Below are positions 1 to 7,172 of a stretch of 18,434 bases of DNA, piece by piece (the stretch's first letter is position 1; every line of letters begins with the position of its first letter). A program made the translations under genes and the position numbers. Under the pieces are notes generated by a model, which was given only the letters and a program-made list of their open reading frames with translations, searched no databases and was not told where the DNA came from. The DNA is taken from assembly GCA_039590215.1 (NCBI GenBank), contig JBDHFX010000068.1, positions 1 to 18,434 on the forward strand. The letters are read 5' to 3'. This DNA comes from CAMYLR01 sp039590215 (GTDB lineage Bacteria > Gemmatimonadota > Gemmatimonadetes > JACCXV01 > JAHWKZ01).

Positions 1-1678
1 GATCGCGGCCGGATACGTTTTCGAACGTGCTGAAGAAGTCCCACGGGTACGGATGCTTGAACGCCCATCGATCCCAGAACGCGTGATACGCTTCAATGAA
101 CGTCTTCTCGCCCAGCACACCCCGCAGCGCGCGAAGCACCGTGGACGGCTTCTCGTATGACGCCACGCCGTACGCTCCGGGATAGTGGAAGTCCGACCAC
201 CGCAGGATCTCGCCCTCACCCTCCCGCAGCGCGAGCTCGATGTACTCCTCACGATCCTCATGGTCAGGGTCAACGCCGGGGAAGAAATCCTCACGCGCCC
301 GGTTTTCGTTGAACGTCGTCGTTCCCTCATCGAGCCAGGCGTATCGGCGCTCGTTGTTTGACGCGATCATCGGAATCCACATGTGGGCGAGCTCGTGCGC
401 CACCACCATGTACAACCGATCCTCCCCGCGCTCGTTGTAGTCGCCGATCAGGGTCATCATCGGGAACTCCATTCCGCCGCCGATGATCCCACCGCCTTCG
501 ACCGCGGTCATGTGCGGCCACGGGTACGAGTATCCGGTGTACTCCGACAAGATGGCGATCGAGTGTTGCGAGTACCGAGCGGCTTGTTTCCAGAACGGGG
601 CGCTCTCCCGGTAGAGGGCGTTGATGAGCGCGTAGTCGACCGAGCCATCGCCATCGCGATCGCCGACAGGGGTGCGCGTCGCGTCCCAGTTTGATGCGCG
701 CGTGATGCTGGCCGATACGTCGTGCACCGAGTCGGCGACGAAGTGCCAGCGGATCGACGCGCCGGCGTCGTTCCACGTCGCGGCCCGCCCGAACTCTGAT
801 GGTGTGACGATCGGTACGATCGCGTCGCTGTCGGCGGCGGCGGCGAGCCTTTCGCGCACCGTCCTGGACAGTGTCTGGTTGGGGTTCTGGAGCTCGCCGG
901 TGGATACGATCAGCCAGTCCGAGGGCGCCTCGATCTCGATGTCGTAACGCGCGAACCCCGCGTAGAACTCCGCGTTTCCGGTGAACGTGTCGAAGTGCCA
1001 ACCTGCCAGATCGTCGTATACGGCCATATGCGGGTACCAGTACGCGAGGAAGTAGAAGTCGTCGCCGCTGTACCCCATGCGGTTGCCGGCCCCCGCTTGC
1101 GGAACGACGAAGCTGTACTCGAAGGCGAGCGCCACAGTACTTCCTGGGGCGACCGGCGCGGGGGGATGAATGAGCATGCGCGTTCCGAATACCCGGTACC
1201 CGAGCGTGTCCTGGTTGACCTCCGCGAGCTGGATGCCGTCGACCGAGACTCGGCTTATCTCCATCCCGCCCGTGACCTCGACCTCCTCGGAGCGAATGGC
1301 ACCCTCGGCGTGGAGGTTCTGCTGGAGGTGGATCCAAAGCACCGCAAGCGTGTCGGGCGAATTGTTGTGATAGACGATGTTGGCGGTGCCGTCCAGACGA
1401 TGAGAGGTGGGATCGATTTTCGCTCCGAGATCGTACTCGGCCCACTGCTGCCAATACTGTGACCCCGGTTCACCGCTTGCTGATCGCGTACCGTTGGCGA
1501 CCGCGCGGCGGTAACCAACAGGGATCTGGAGTGGGTGAGGAAGCGGCCGCTGCGTGGCCGAAACGGTGGCCTGCGTGTCGTCTGGCTCCTGGCCGACGGC
1601 TGGCCCGACGGCCCAGCTCGCCAACGCTACGCACAGAACGACGACGGTGATCAAGGGGCGGGATTCGCTGAGTATCAT
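1..1678 (-). CDS. Secreted M1-family (gluzincin) zinc metallopeptidase, C-terminus beyond window
   Basis: About 559 codons are present; the gene runs off the left edge. The N-terminus (MILSESRPLITVVVLCVALA...) is a Sec signal peptide with likely cleavage near residue 29, so the enzyme should act in the periplasm or outside. The M1 signature is complete: an exopeptidase-type loop GGGMEFP (residues 400-406, the GAMEN equivalent), the zinc site HELAHMW (H428, E429, H432) followed after 18 residues by E451 (WLDEG), and a catalytic-type tyrosine Y508 in SYEKPS. The ATG lies 2 bases after the stop of the upstream SDR gene, and a Shine-Dalgarno AAGGAG sits inside that gene's end, so translation is probably coupled. 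M1 enzymes trim N-terminal residues from peptides. The GAMEN variant suggests a distant member rather than PepN. Family assignment is firm; substrate is unknown. Confidence 0.95.
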   Translation of the reverse strand, partial: MILSESRPLITVVVLCVALASWAVGPAVGQEPDDTQATVSATQRPLPHPLQIPVGYRRAVANGTRSASGEPGSQYWQQWAEYDLGAKIDPTSHRLDGTANIVYHNNSPDTLAVLWIHLQQNLHAEGAIRSEEVEVTGGMEISRVSVDGIQLAEVNQDTLGYRVFGTRMLIHPPAPVAPGSTVALAFEYSFVVPQAGAGNRMGYSGDDFYFLAYWYPHMAVYDDLAGWHFDTFTGNAEFYAGFARYDIEIEAPSDWLIVSTGELQNPNQTLSRTVRERLAAAADSDAIVPIVTPSEFGRAATWNDAGASIRWHFVADSVHDVSASITRASNWDATRTPVGDRDGDGSVDYALINALYRESAPFWKQAARYSQHSIAILSEYTGYSYPWPHMTAVEGGGIIGGGMEFPMMTLIGDYNERGEDRLYMVVAHELAHMWIPMIASNNERRYAWLDEGTTTFNENRAREDFFPGVDPDHEDREEYIELALREGEGEILRWSDFHYPGAYGVASYEKPSTVLRALRGVLGEKTFIEAYHAFWDRWAFKHPYPWDFFSTFENVSGRD

Positions 1679-1680
1679 CG

Positions 1681-2463
1681 TCAGGACTCCTTTTCAGCGT
1701 GCAACTTCTGAACGACGCGGGCGCCCAGCGAGCGGGGCGTGAACCGGGTCGCGAACGCCAATATCTTGTTAAGAATTCCGGGCACGATTAGTGGTTTGCC
1801 CTCGCTCATGGCTTTGTAGCCTGCCTGGGCGACTCGATCCGCCGCCATGCCGCGTCCGCGATCGAACAACCGCGAGCTCGTCATCCCAGCCTCCTCTGCG
1901 AAGCTAGTGCGCGTCGGACCCGGGCACAGCGTCGTCACCGTAACGCCGGTACCGTCCAGTTCAAGCGCCAGCGCCGTCGAAAAGTTCAGCACGTACGCTT
2001 TGGTGGCGTAATAGACCGCCATCAGCGGACCGGGTTGAAACGCCGCCGTCGACGCGACGTTGAGAATTCGGCCGTGTCCACGCGTTACCATTTCGGGCAG
2101 AAAGGCTCGAGTCAGTGAAGTCAGCGCGGTCACGTTGACCTGGATCATGTCGCGCTGAGTCTCTGGGTCGGCTGTGGGGAAAGGACCTGAGGTCGCAAAC
2201 CCCGCATTGTTGACGAGGTGCGTTACAACCAGTCCCAGGCGTGCCACCTCGCGTGCCAGGTGAGCCGCTGCCTCGGGATCAGCGAGGTCGGCAGGGATCA
2301 CGTGTGCGTGTACGCCGTGACGCTCGGCGACGTCGGCCGCGATCTCGCGGAGCTTCTCCTCGCGGCGCGCTACGAGCACCAACTCGTGGCCATCCGCGGC
2401 GAACAACTCGACCAGCTCCAAGCCAATGCCGCTCGACGCGCCGGTGATTAGCGCGACCGGCAG
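1681..2463 (-). CDS. Short-chain dehydrogenase/reductase (DltE/YqjQ-like), apparent CTG start
   Basis: A classical SDR of about 260 residues. Counting from the proposed start, the nucleotide-binding motif TGASSGIG is at residues 7-14, NNAG follows near 85, the catalytic Ser is S138 (NVAST) and the YxxxK pair is Y151/K155. The style (LVLVARREEKL, PFPTADPE) matches uncharacterised DltE-type oxidoreductases. The start is a problem: between the TGA of the upstream dehydrogenase (2485-2487, same frame) and the Rossmann motif there is no ATG, GTG or TTG. The first TTG (2421) would remove the glycine motif. CTG at 2463-2461 gives the expected N-terminus (LPVALITGAS) and has an AAGG at a reasonable distance, so I chose it. 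ATC at 2466, or a small sequence error, are alternatives. The gene sits 21 bases after the dehydrogenase and 2 bases before the M1 gene. Substrate unknown. Confidence 0.88.
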   Translation of the reverse strand: MPVALITGASSGIGLELVELFAADGHELVLVARREEKLREIAADVAERHGVHAHVIPADLADPEAAAHLAREVARLGLVVTHLVNNAGFATSGPFPTADPETQRDMIQVNVTALTSLTRAFLPEMVTRGHGRILNVASTAAFQPGPLMAVYYATKAYVLNFSTALALELDGTGVTVTTLCPGPTRTSFAEEAGMTSSRLFDRGRGMAADRVAQAGYKAMSEGKPLIVPGILNKILAFATRFTPRSLGARVVQKLHAEKES

Positions 2464-2484
2464 GATCTCGCCTTCACGTGGCCC

Positions 2485-3597
2485 TCACACCGACCCCTCA
2501 CGCGTCGGGACCGCCGCCAGCCACGATACGACCATGTCGCCCATGTCGGAGGTCGCGATGCCGCTGCGGGCGTCGGCTGACGGCACCTCGCCGCTCCGGA
2601 GCAGATCGCCGACAGCGCGCTCGATCCCCTGGGCGCCGCTTATCTCGCCGAGGTAGTCGAGCATCATCGAGGTCGCCGAGATCGCCCCCAGCGGGCAGGC
2701 GACGTTCTTGCCGGCGTACTTGGGCGCCGAGCCGTGGACGGGCTCGAACATCGAAGTCTGACCCGGGTGGATGTTGCCCGACGCCGCGATCCCCATCCCG
2801 CCTTGCAGCATCGCGCCCAAGTCGGTGATGATGTCGCCGAACAGGTTCGTCGTGACGATGACGTCGAACCACTCGGGGTTCTTCACCATCCACATGCAGC
2901 ACGCGTCGACGTACGCGTGGTCGGTCTCGATATCGGGGAAGTCGCGGGCCACGTGTTCGTACGCTCGCGTCCACAGGTCGTGGGGCCGGATCGCGTTCGC
3001 CTTGTCGACGAGCGTAACGCGTGGCGGGCGGTCGCAGATCCCCACGGCCTCCCGCTCCCTGCCACGCTTCTGCGCCAACTCGAACGCGTACCGGCACGCC
3101 CGCTCGCACCCCTTCCACGTGTAGAGGCCGTTGACGAGCGCGACCTCGTCTGGCGTGTTCTTCTTGAGGTGACCGCCGATCTGGGAGTACAACCCCTCGG
3201 TGTTCTCGCGCACGACGACGAACTCGATATCGTCGGGTCCCTTGTCCTTGAGTGGGCACAGGTGTTGGGAGTAGAGCTTGATCGGTCGGAGGTTGACGTA
3301 GAGATCGAGGCCGAAGCGAAGGCCGAGGATCACCGAGCGCTCGACCAGCCCCGGCTCGACGTCCGGGTGACCGATCGCGCCCAGGAGGACTGCATCGAGA
3401 CCGCGCCACTCCTCGATTACCGAGTCGGGCACGAGGTCGCCCGTCTTCAGGTACTGTTCGCTGCTGTACGGGTACTCGACGAGCTCGGTCTGGAAGCCCT
3501 CGAGCTTGGCCGTGGCTTCGAGGACTTTGATGCCCTCCGCCACGACCTCCGGGCCGATCCCGTCGCCCTTGATCACGCCGATCTTGTATTTGGTCAT
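2485..3597 (-). CDS. Isopropylmalate/isocitrate dehydrogenase family enzyme (LeuB-like)
   Basis: A complete 370-residue beta-decarboxylating dehydrogenase. Family residues visible: GDGIGPE near 11-17; substrate arginines R94 (LGLRF), R104 (NLRP) and R130 (VVRENTEG); Y137; K199 (VDKAN); and metal-binding aspartates near 231, 255 and 259 (FGDIITD). The loop before R94 (LVERSVILGLRF) resembles actinobacterial LeuB (LERGLLLRLRF), which favours 3-isopropylmalate dehydrogenase, the third step of leucine synthesis. The cofactor segment reads HGSAPKYAG, with K293-Y294 where NAD-dependent LeuB has Asp-Ile. NADP-dependent isocitrate dehydrogenase carries the same Lys-Tyr pair. No leuA, leuC or leuD is nearby, so the substrate remains open (isopropylmalate, isocitrate, homoisocitrate or tartrate). 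ATG at 3597 has AAGGA about 10 bases upstream. It lies between the HAD phosphatase and SDR genes. Confidence 0.9.
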   Translation of the reverse strand: MTKYKIGVIKGDGIGPEVVAEGIKVLEATAKLEGFQTELVEYPYSSEQYLKTGDLVPDSVIEEWRGLDAVLLGAIGHPDVEPGLVERSVILGLRFGLDLYVNLRPIKLYSQHLCPLKDKGPDDIEFVVVRENTEGLYSQIGGHLKKNTPDEVALVNGLYTWKGCERACRYAFELAQKRGREREAVGICDRPPRVTLVDKANAIRPHDLWTRAYEHVARDFPDIETDHAYVDACCMWMVKNPEWFDVIVTTNLFGDIITDLGAMLQGGMGIAASGNIHPGQTSMFEPVHGSAPKYAGKNVACPLGAISATSMMLDYLGEISGAQGIERAVGDLLRSGEVPSADARSGIATSDMGDMVVSWLAAVPTREGSV

Positions 3598-3642
3598 CGC
3601 AAATCCATCCTTATTTCAGTTCGTATCGACCCCGCCAACTTA

Positions 3643-4299
3643 CTACCGATCTGTGTCGAGCAGCGCCAGCAAATCGAGTGGTTCCTCGACTAGTGTTTTG
3701 GCTCCGTGGGCTAGGAGCTCATCGCGGTCGCGGAATCCCCAGAGCGCACCCACCGGGTACATGCCGGCGGCGACGGCGGTTTGCATGTCGGTCATCGTGT
3801 CGCCCAAGTAAACGCACGTTGAAGGCTTGACGCCCAGGTCGCCGGCGATCTTGAGAACGGCGGTCGGGTCGGGTTTTAGCGGGACGCCATCGGTGCCACC
3901 GACGACCGCCGCAAAATTCCATCGGTCAAACATCCGCTCGACCATCCAGCGGGTTGCCGGCTCGGGTTTGTTGCTCACCACCGCCATCGGTATCTGACGC
4001 TCGGTCAACCGGTCGAGCAGCTCGGGGATCCCCGGGTAGGCCGTCGTGCGGTCGAGCATGTGCTCGGTGTAGTAGCGCTTGAGATCGTCGAGCACCGGAC
4101 CGACCAGGTCGGGCCGATCCCTTGGAAGCGCGCGCTCGACCAACCGCTCGACGCCTTCACCGACAAGCGTGCGATACGCGTCGGGTTCGAGCGTCGGGAG
4201 ATCATGCGCCGCCAACGCACGGTTCATCGCTTCGGCGATATCGCCAAGCGTATCGGCCAGCGTGCCATCGAGATCGAAGATCACGGCTCGAAAACGCAC
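3643..4299 (-). CDS. HAD-superfamily phosphatase, phosphoglycolate phosphatase-like (Gph)
   Basis: 218 residues, the normal length for the Gph/PGMB-like HAD group. All four HAD motifs are present: DLDGT with nucleophile D9 and general acid D11, SNK (109-111) as motif II, K142 (LKPDP) as motif III, and GDTMTD (166-171, D167 and D171) as motif IV. A helical cap (about residues 16-85) sits between motifs I and II, as in phosphoglycolate phosphatases that dephosphorylate 2-phosphoglycolate. The cap type does not prove the substrate; pyrophosphatase PpaX and beta-phosphoglucomutase are close relatives. The start is GTG at 4299, one base after the stop of the DUF456 gene, which implies translational coupling. 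The gap to the downstream dehydrogenase is 45 bases, so all are probably in one transcript. Confidence 0.9.
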   Translation of the reverse strand: MRFRAVIFDLDGTLADTLGDIAEAMNRALAAHDLPTLEPDAYRTLVGEGVERLVERALPRDRPDLVGPVLDDLKRYYTEHMLDRTTAYPGIPELLDRLTERQIPMAVVSNKPEPATRWMVERMFDRWNFAAVVGGTDGVPLKPDPTAVLKIAGDLGVKPSTCVYLGDTMTDMQTAVAAGMYPVGALWGFRDRDELLAHGAKTLVEEPLDLLALLDTDR

Positions 4300-4300
4300 G

Positions 4301-4804
4301 TCACCTCAGCAGTAACGCGGTCGCGCCGACGATAAGTACGCCAAACCCGACCGCGGTCTTGGCGGCGGCTGCGAAAGCTCGCCCGACGAGCGCGCCGAAT
4401 GCCGCTCGACCGGCCGTCTTCATGTGTTTGGTTTCCCACCAAGTAACTGCTGCTGCGCCACCGAATGTGCCCAGAAGGCCTCCGAGCAGGGGTCCTACTA
4501 ACGGTAGCGGTATCGGCAAACCGATCAACACGCCTACGATCCCCCCAACGATCGCGCCCCAAAACGCCTTGCGCGACGCGCCGAACTGTTGGCTGGCGCG
4601 GCGCACGATCAAGAACTCAGCCACCTCAGCAAGTCCGGCTAACACGATCAGGACACCCCACACCCACCACGCAACCTCTCCGACCCAAGCTCCGATGCCG
4701 AGCACAGCCAGCATTACCCAGGTACCCGGGAAACCGAGCGGGATCAAGAACAGACACGCGACCATGATGAGGATCGCCCCGGTGGCGAGGAGTGGTTGGG
4801 TCAT
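4301..4804 (-). CDS. DUF456 family integral membrane protein
   Basis: 167 residues, almost entirely hydrophobic. The pattern fits DUF456: an N-terminal pair of membrane segments (about residues 7-27 with PLGFPGTW, then 30-58), a short polar stretch with RRASQQFGASRKAFWG (about 67-84), a Gly-rich double-spanning segment (IVGGIVGVLIGLPIPLP..., 85-118), WWETKHM, and a last hydrophobic region (about 134-165). The repeated small-residue motifs recall glycine-zipper membrane proteins. Function of the family is unknown. It is the first gene of the leftward run: its ATG at 4804 faces the rightward MIP gene across about 50 bases. I see no good Shine-Dalgarno before the ATG. Its stop is one base from the HAD phosphatase start. 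Confidence 0.85.
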   Translation of the reverse strand: MTQPLLATGAILIMVACLFLIPLGFPGTWVMLAVLGIGAWVGEVAWWVWGVLIVLAGLAEVAEFLIVRRASQQFGASRKAFWGAIVGGIVGVLIGLPIPLPLVGPLLGGLLGTFGGAAAVTWWETKHMKTAGRAAFGALVGRAFAAAAKTAVGFGVLIVGATALLLR

Positions 4805-4855
4805 GGTGGCGAAAGTCTACGACAGGTTAGGCGACCCGAGACGGAGGTCGGTTTG

Positions 4856-5497
4856 ATGAGCCGGAAACTACTAACCGAGACGATCGGCACGTTCTTCCTC
4901 GTCTTCACCGTCGGCTTGACGGTGATCGGGGGAACTCCGTTTGCGCCGTTGGCGATCGGGTCGATCCTCATGGTGATGGTGTACATGGGTGGGCACGTGT
5001 CTGGGGGCCACTACAATCCCGCGGTCTCGCTCGGGGTATGGATGCGCGGCAGGCTGGACGGACGGGAGCTCGTCCCGTACTGGATCGCGCAGTTGCTGGG
5101 TGCGTTTTTGGCCGCTGGATGTGTGTACGCAGTAACGGGGCAGTCGTTCGCACTGGAATCCTCGGGCAACCACTCCGTGGGTGCGGTGTTGATGGTCGAG
5201 TTCATGTTCACGTTCGCGCTGGTACTGGTGGTGCTCCAGACAGCGACTGCGATCGACACCGAGGGGAACTCGTTCTACGGTCTTGCGATCGGGTTTACGC
5301 TCGCGGTGGCGGTGTTCGCGGGCGGACCGATCTCTGGCGGAGCGTTCAACCCTGCGGTTGGCATTGGACCGACGGTGTTCGACTTGCTCACCGGTGGCAA
5401 TTCGCTCGCGTACGTCTGGTTTTATCTGGTCGGGCCGCTGGCTGGCGGAGCGTTGGCGGCGCTTGTCTTTCGAATCCAGAGTCCAGGTGACATCTAA
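4856..5497 (+). CDS. MIP/aquaporin-family channel with atypical selectivity filter
   Basis: 213 residues with six hydrophobic segments and two half-helix loops, each with an intact NPA (N54-P55-A56 in GGHYNPAVSLG; N165-P166-A167 in GGAFNPAVGIGP). I chose ATG 4856 over the upstream in-frame ATG 4796 because GGAGG lies 8 bases before it, the protein then begins like other MIPs (MSRKLLTETIGTFF), and 4796 would overlap the divergent DUF456 gene. The residue after the second NPA is V168, where water channels and glycerol facilitators have an invariant Arg. By counting from the NPA motifs as in AqpZ, the other filter positions are I34, V153 and G162. This all-aliphatic constriction makes transport of water or glycerol uncertain; small neutral or gaseous solutes are possible (inference). 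The membrane fold is certain. Confidence 0.93.
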   Translation: MSRKLLTETIGTFFLVFTVGLTVIGGTPFAPLAIGSILMVMVYMGGHVSGGHYNPAVSLGVWMRGRLDGRELVPYWIAQLLGAFLAAGCVYAVTGQSFALESSGNHSVGAVLMVEFMFTFALVLVVLQTATAIDTEGNSFYGLAIGFTLAVAVFAGGPISGGAFNPAVGIGPTVFDLLTGGNSLAYVWFYLVGPLAGGALAALVFRIQSPGDI

Positions 5498-5512
5498 CCG
5501 AGGGTAGCGACA

Positions 5513-5546
5513 AGAAAACGGCCGCCGGACAATGGGCCGGCGGCCG
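5513..5546 (-). terminator. Rho-independent terminator after tRNA-Asn
   Basis: Perfect 10-bp GC stem (5519-5528 with 5537-5546) and 8-base loop. Read on the minus strand it is followed directly by TTTTCTTG (5518-5511), the U-tract expected of an intrinsic terminator. It lies 7 bases beyond the CCA end of the tRNA and 16 bases after the stop of the convergent MIP gene. On the plus strand there is no T-run, so it mainly ends leftward transcription. Confidence 0.85.
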
Positions 5547-5553
5547 CCAAGAT

Positions 5554-5629
5554 TGGCTCCCCGGGCCGGACTCGAACCAGCGACACGGTGGTTAACAGCC
5601 ACCTGCTCTACCAACTGAGCTACCGGGGA
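5554..5629 (-). tRNA. tRNA-Asn (GTT), CCA encoded
   Basis: A 76-base cloverleaf on the minus strand. The acceptor stem TCCCCGG pairs with CCGGGGA, followed by discriminator G and a genomically encoded CCA (complement of 5554-5556). The D-arm holds AGCTCAGTTGGTAGAGC. The anticodon stem GGTGG/CCACC closes the loop CTGTTAA, giving anticodon GTT (complement of 5594-5596) for Asn codons AAC/AAU. The T-arm has GGTTCGAGTCC. It lies downstream of the PHP lipoprotein gene on the same strand, so it may be co-transcribed or have its own promoter; I see no convincing one. Confidence 0.97.
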
Positions 5630-5630
5630 G

Positions 5631-5652
5631 GGCGACCGGCTACGAGGTCGCC
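5631..5652 (-). other. Stem-loop between PHP gene and tRNA-Asn
   Basis: GGCGACC (5631-5637) pairs perfectly with GGTCGCC (5646-5652) around an 8-base loop. It lies just 5' of the tRNA and 15 bases after the PHP gene's stop. There is no T-run on either strand, so it is not a standard terminator. It could be an RNA-processing element or a partial attenuator, or simply chance in GC-rich DNA. Confidence 0.35.
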
Positions 5653-5667
5653 GATCGACGACTCAAA

Positions 5668-7107
5668 TTATTCCGACTTATCAGCTTGGGCAACCGGACG
5701 CGGTGCGGCGACGACGCGAATGGGGTTTGAGTAGACCCAATCGATTTCGCGGATGAGCTCCCGTCCGTGAATCCCCAAATATGGCGCCAGATGTCGTGGC
5801 TCGATCGTGACCTCGACGCGATACGTGCCCGGCTTCAAGACCGGTGCGTCGACTCGGTCGGTTGATTCAACCACCAGCTCTCGCTCGCCGGTTGGGTCGA
5901 TGCGCAACAACCGCACCGCGATCCTACCGGCGTTCTGATTCTCGAACCCCACTACGGTTGGTGGTACGACGACGATCCGCAGGTTATCTCTGAAGCCGAC
6001 CGTCGAGCCCATTTCTGACACCCCGTGGGGACCCTCGAGTCGAAAGTCGAAACCGGCGGGCGTTCCCCACGCCTCGACGACGACGAAAAAATGGCCCGCC
6101 CGGATCGCATCTTCGATCGCGGTAGCGCGTTCGGCACCAGTTGCGGGTGCACCGCCGGCGATGAAGACGACGTTTGTCACCCACGGTATCATCCGCTCGT
6201 ACGAGTCGCCGCGGTCGCCGTCGGAGAAGCTCCATGGAACCGAGTTCTCGTGGGCATCGGAGGCGCCGAAGCCAAACAGCATGCGGTCAGCGAGCAGTTG
6301 ATCCCACTTGTCGAGCGCGACCTCGTTGGAGCGAAAGATCGCCAGGTACGCCAGGTCGGGATGAGCAGGTGTTTGGCGCAAGAGAAACGGCATCAGCTGG
6401 AGAAATGCGCCCAACCGCGGCAACCCCTGCTCACGTCGATGTTTGGGTGCGAAAATGGCATGTGGATTGACGACCTCGATCGCGTCTGGCCCGGTAGCTT
6501 CGATGTCCGAGAGAGGAACGTCCTCGGTGTGCGATAGGAGGACGACCGCGCCGTAGTTGCGGAAGTCGTCAGCCGCCGCGAAGCCGCGAGCGTCGTAGAA
6601 CGAGCGGCGTTCCTCGCGGGTGCCCGCTGGTAGCGAGTCAAGTCCTATCGGCATGAGTGCGTTTTCGGCGCCAGGGTACAGCAGCGTGCCGCACGACAGT
6701 TGGCTCGCGATGACTCGCCCCTCGACGAGCACCGGTTGGTCGTCGGCACCCAGGGACAATGCCTCAGCGACCGAATCGGCGCGCACGAGATACCGATCGT
6801 GTTCGGTCAAAAACGCCGCGTCGACCTTTGACTGGCAGAGCGCGGCTCGGAATCGATTCCGGCACGGCTCGTTTGGCAACTCAGCGGCGTCCTGGGGGTT
6901 GTTGTCACAGGCGTCGTGTGAGAACACCGAGTGGACGTGGAGTATGGCTCGAACCGGTGTCCACTCACGTCGTGCGCCGAACTCGGTCGCGCCGGGCAGT
7001 GAGTCGGGCCAGACCGCGGCACCGTCGCGGCCGCCTGTCGCTGGTTTGCAGGCGCCGATCGCGAGCAGGACAAGGAACGCGCGATAACGATAGGTGGGCA
7101 GCGACAT
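5668..7107 (-). CDS. PHP-domain metallohydrolase-like lipoprotein
   Basis: 479 residues from ATG 7107. This start gives a lipoprotein signal peptide: Arg-containing n-region, hydrophobic AFLVLLAIGA, then Cys20 as the lipidation site, so the protein is probably membrane-anchored outside the cytoplasm. Longer in-frame extensions upstream lack signal character. Metal-binding motifs of the PHP (polymerase and histidinol phosphatase) fold appear in order: HVHS (H57, H59), TEHD (102-104), E148 (YPGAE), SHTED (H193) and SDAH (D284, H286). PHP enzymes are usually phosphoesterases or phosphatases with a multinuclear metal site. The C-terminal third (about 340-479) is rich in beta-strand patterns and may be an accessory sandwich. 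A GAGG lies only 1 base from the ATG, too close for a normal Shine-Dalgarno. Substrate unknown. It is divergent from the enoyl reductase-like gene. Confidence 0.85.
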   Translation of the reverse strand: MSLPTYRYRAFLVLLAIGACKPATGGRDGAAVWPDSLPGATEFGARREWTPVRAILHVHSVFSHDACDNNPQDAAELPNEPCRNRFRAALCQSKVDAAFLTEHDRYLVRADSVAEALSLGADDQPVLVEGRVIASQLSCGTLLYPGAENALMPIGLDSLPAGTREERRSFYDARGFAAADDFRNYGAVVLLSHTEDVPLSDIEATGPDAIEVVNPHAIFAPKHRREQGLPRLGAFLQLMPFLLRQTPAHPDLAYLAIFRSNEVALDKWDQLLADRMLFGFGASDAHENSVPWSFSDGDRGDSYERMIPWVTNVVFIAGGAPATGAERATAIEDAIRAGHFFVVVEAWGTPAGFDFRLEGPHGVSEMGSTVGFRDNLRIVVVPPTVVGFENQNAGRIAVRLLRIDPTGERELVVESTDRVDAPVLKPGTYRVEVTIEPRHLAPYLGIHGRELIREIDWVYSNPIRVVAAPRPVAQADKSE

Positions 7108-7172
7108 GCCTCTAAAGTAGATAGCTTCTCGTCTCGCAACACGGAACCGATCATCGAGCAAACGGAGGGCGC

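Noticed and set aside
327..1454. Long open frame (375 codons) on the minus strand overlapping the M1 peptidase gene
   Set aside because: Arg-rich low-complexity translation with no domain; it is a frame shadow of the M1 gene, whose zinc motifs are in the other frame.
2734..3693. 319-codon open frame on the plus strand opposite the LeuB-like gene
   Set aside because: Antisense shadow typical of GC-rich DNA; the minus-strand frame has complete catalytic motifs.
4871..5614. 247-codon minus-strand frame across the MIP gene and tRNA
   Set aside because: It reads through the tRNA and terminator and has shadow-type composition; the MIP frame is clearly real.
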